DNA of 13,027 bases from DATDRS01 sp035291605 (lineage in GTDB: Bacteria; Chloroflexota; Anaerolineae; Anaerolineales; UBA6663): assembly GCA_035291605.1 (NCBI GenBank), contig DATDRS010000034.1:1-13027 (forward strand). The letters run 5' to 3'. Numbering within the stretch: the stretch's first letter is position 1; each line of letters starts with the position of its first letter. This document shows, piece after piece, positions 12,269 to 13,027 of this stretch. The notes beneath the pieces are model-generated. The model made no database searches. It was not told the DNA's origin and saw only the letters and a program-made list of their open reading frames with translations. A program made the translations under genes and the position numbers.

Positions 12269-13027
12269 CGGCAGTCCCACTGCCTCTCTCACTTCCGCCA
12301 GCGTCTCTTCCGCAATCGCGGAGGCGCGCTTGGCCCCGTCCTTCAACACGTCCCACACATGGTTCTCGTCTTGGGCGAGTTCGGCGCGCTTCTCGCGGAA
12401 GGGGGCGAGTTCGGCGTTGAGGTTCCCTGCGAGGATCTTCTTGCAATCCACGCAGCCGATGCCCGCCGCGCGGCACTCGCGGTCGATCATCGGCAGTTCG
12501 TCGGGCGAGAAAGTCTTGTGCAGCGTGAAGACATTGCACACCTCGGGCCGCCCCGGATCGGTGCGCCGGACCCGCTGCGGGTCGGTGACCATCGTCATCA
12601 CCCTCGCCTGCGTCTCCTCGGGCGTGGCCGCCAGCTCGATGTGATTGTTCAGGCTCTTGCTCATCTTCTGCGCGCCGTCCGTGCCGAGCACCTTCGGGTA
12701 CTCGGTGTTCTTCATCTGCGGCTCGACGAGCGCCTGCGACTTGGTGCGGAAATTGAACGTGCGCACGATCTCACGCGTGAACTCGATGTGCGAGGCCTGA
12801 TCCACGCCGACCGGCACGGCGTCGGCTTTGTAGAGCGTGATGTCCGCCGCCATCAGCACCGGGTAACCCACCAAACCGTAGTTCACATTGTGCGGATGCT
12901 GGGCCACCTTCTCTTTGAACGTCGGCAGGTCGGTGAGCTTGCCCAGCGGCGTGAACATCGAGAGGATCGTGTGCAGCTCGGTCACCTGCGGCACGTGGCT
13001 CTGCACGAACATGATCGTCTCCGCCGG
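12266..13027 (-). CDS. trpS: Tryptophanyl-tRNA synthetase (5'-partial)
   Basis: Class I aminoacyl-tRNA synthetase charging tRNA-Trp. The window holds the C-terminal 253 residues; the frame is open to the right edge, so the N-terminal part with the HIGH-type motif is outside (about 80 residues by comparison with the usual 330). Visible family landmarks are SHVPQVTELHTILSMFTPLG and NYGLVGYPVLMAADITLYKAD. VPVGVDQASHIEFTREIVRTFN is the tryptophan/AMP pocket region. GAQKMSKSLNN carries the KMSKS loop (about 121-125 of this fragment). CRAAGIGCVDCKKIL and the basic C-terminal helices complete it. The stop TAA lies inside a perfect hairpin shared with the upstream region of the next gene. The intact motifs indicate an active housekeeping enzyme. 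Confidence 0.97.
   Translation of the reverse strand, partial: PAETIMFVQSHVPQVTELHTILSMFTPLGKLTDLPTFKEKVAQHPHNVNYGLVGYPVLMAADITLYKADAVPVGVDQASHIEFTREIVRTFNFRTKSQALVEPQMKNTEYPKVLGTDGAQKMSKSLNNHIELAATPEETQARVMTMVTDPQRVRRTDPGRPEVCNVFTLHKTFSPDELPMIDRECRAAGIGCVDCKKILAGNLNAELAPFREKRAELAQDENHVWDVLKDGAKRASAIAEETLAEVREAVGLP

Overview
The window is a densely coded, GC-rich chromosomal segment with two opposed gene blocks. Several traits suggest a member of the Chloroflexota (Anaerolineae-like), probably from an environmental assembly. These are large multi-pass glycosyltransferase-like membrane proteins with C-terminal beta-sandwich domains, TTG starts behind strong GGAGG sites, TATAAT promoters in otherwise GC-rich DNA, and unknown proteins of a type I associate with that phylum. 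This assignment is inference; no 16S or other marker gene is present.

Plus-strand half (1-7292). It opens with the 3' part of a SpoIIE/RsbU-type PP2C phosphatase, followed by a small six-helix membrane protein of unknown function. Next come sucC and sucD (succinyl-CoA synthetase beta and alpha, TCA cycle) behind a clear extended -10 promoter. A large GT-C-like membrane protein (6-PTPS-related/YfhO-like), a small two-TPR protein with its own promoter, and rsmD (16S rRNA m2G966 methyltransferase) complete this half. A good intrinsic-terminator structure separates the TPR gene from rsmD.

Minus-strand half (13027 down to 7363). In transcription order: the 3' part of trpS, a 282-aa protein of unknown function, dtd (D-aminoacyl-tRNA deacylase), a 750-aa DUF2142/GT39-like membrane protein, and a 415-aa membrane-anchored extracytoplasmic protein. 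trpS and dtd both act on tRNA charging. The last two genes look less GC-biased than the housekeeping genes and may be a later insertion. Between them and rsmD lies a 54-codon remnant of a MNT-type nucleotidyltransferase with an intact GS...DID motif but no start. The 415-aa ORF reads through this remnant in another frame.

Most genes are housekeeping or recognisable families, and I see no CRISPR array, phage, IS element, toxin-antitoxin pair or defence island. The most unusual structure is between genes. Four separate intergenic spacers carry unrelated short words reiterated at about 7-nt spacing, in three of them as the two arms of an inverted repeat. One of these hairpins contains the likely ribosome-binding site of sucD. 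No stretch over 300 bases lacks a gene; the longest gaps (6002-6170 and 6552-6728) are described below.
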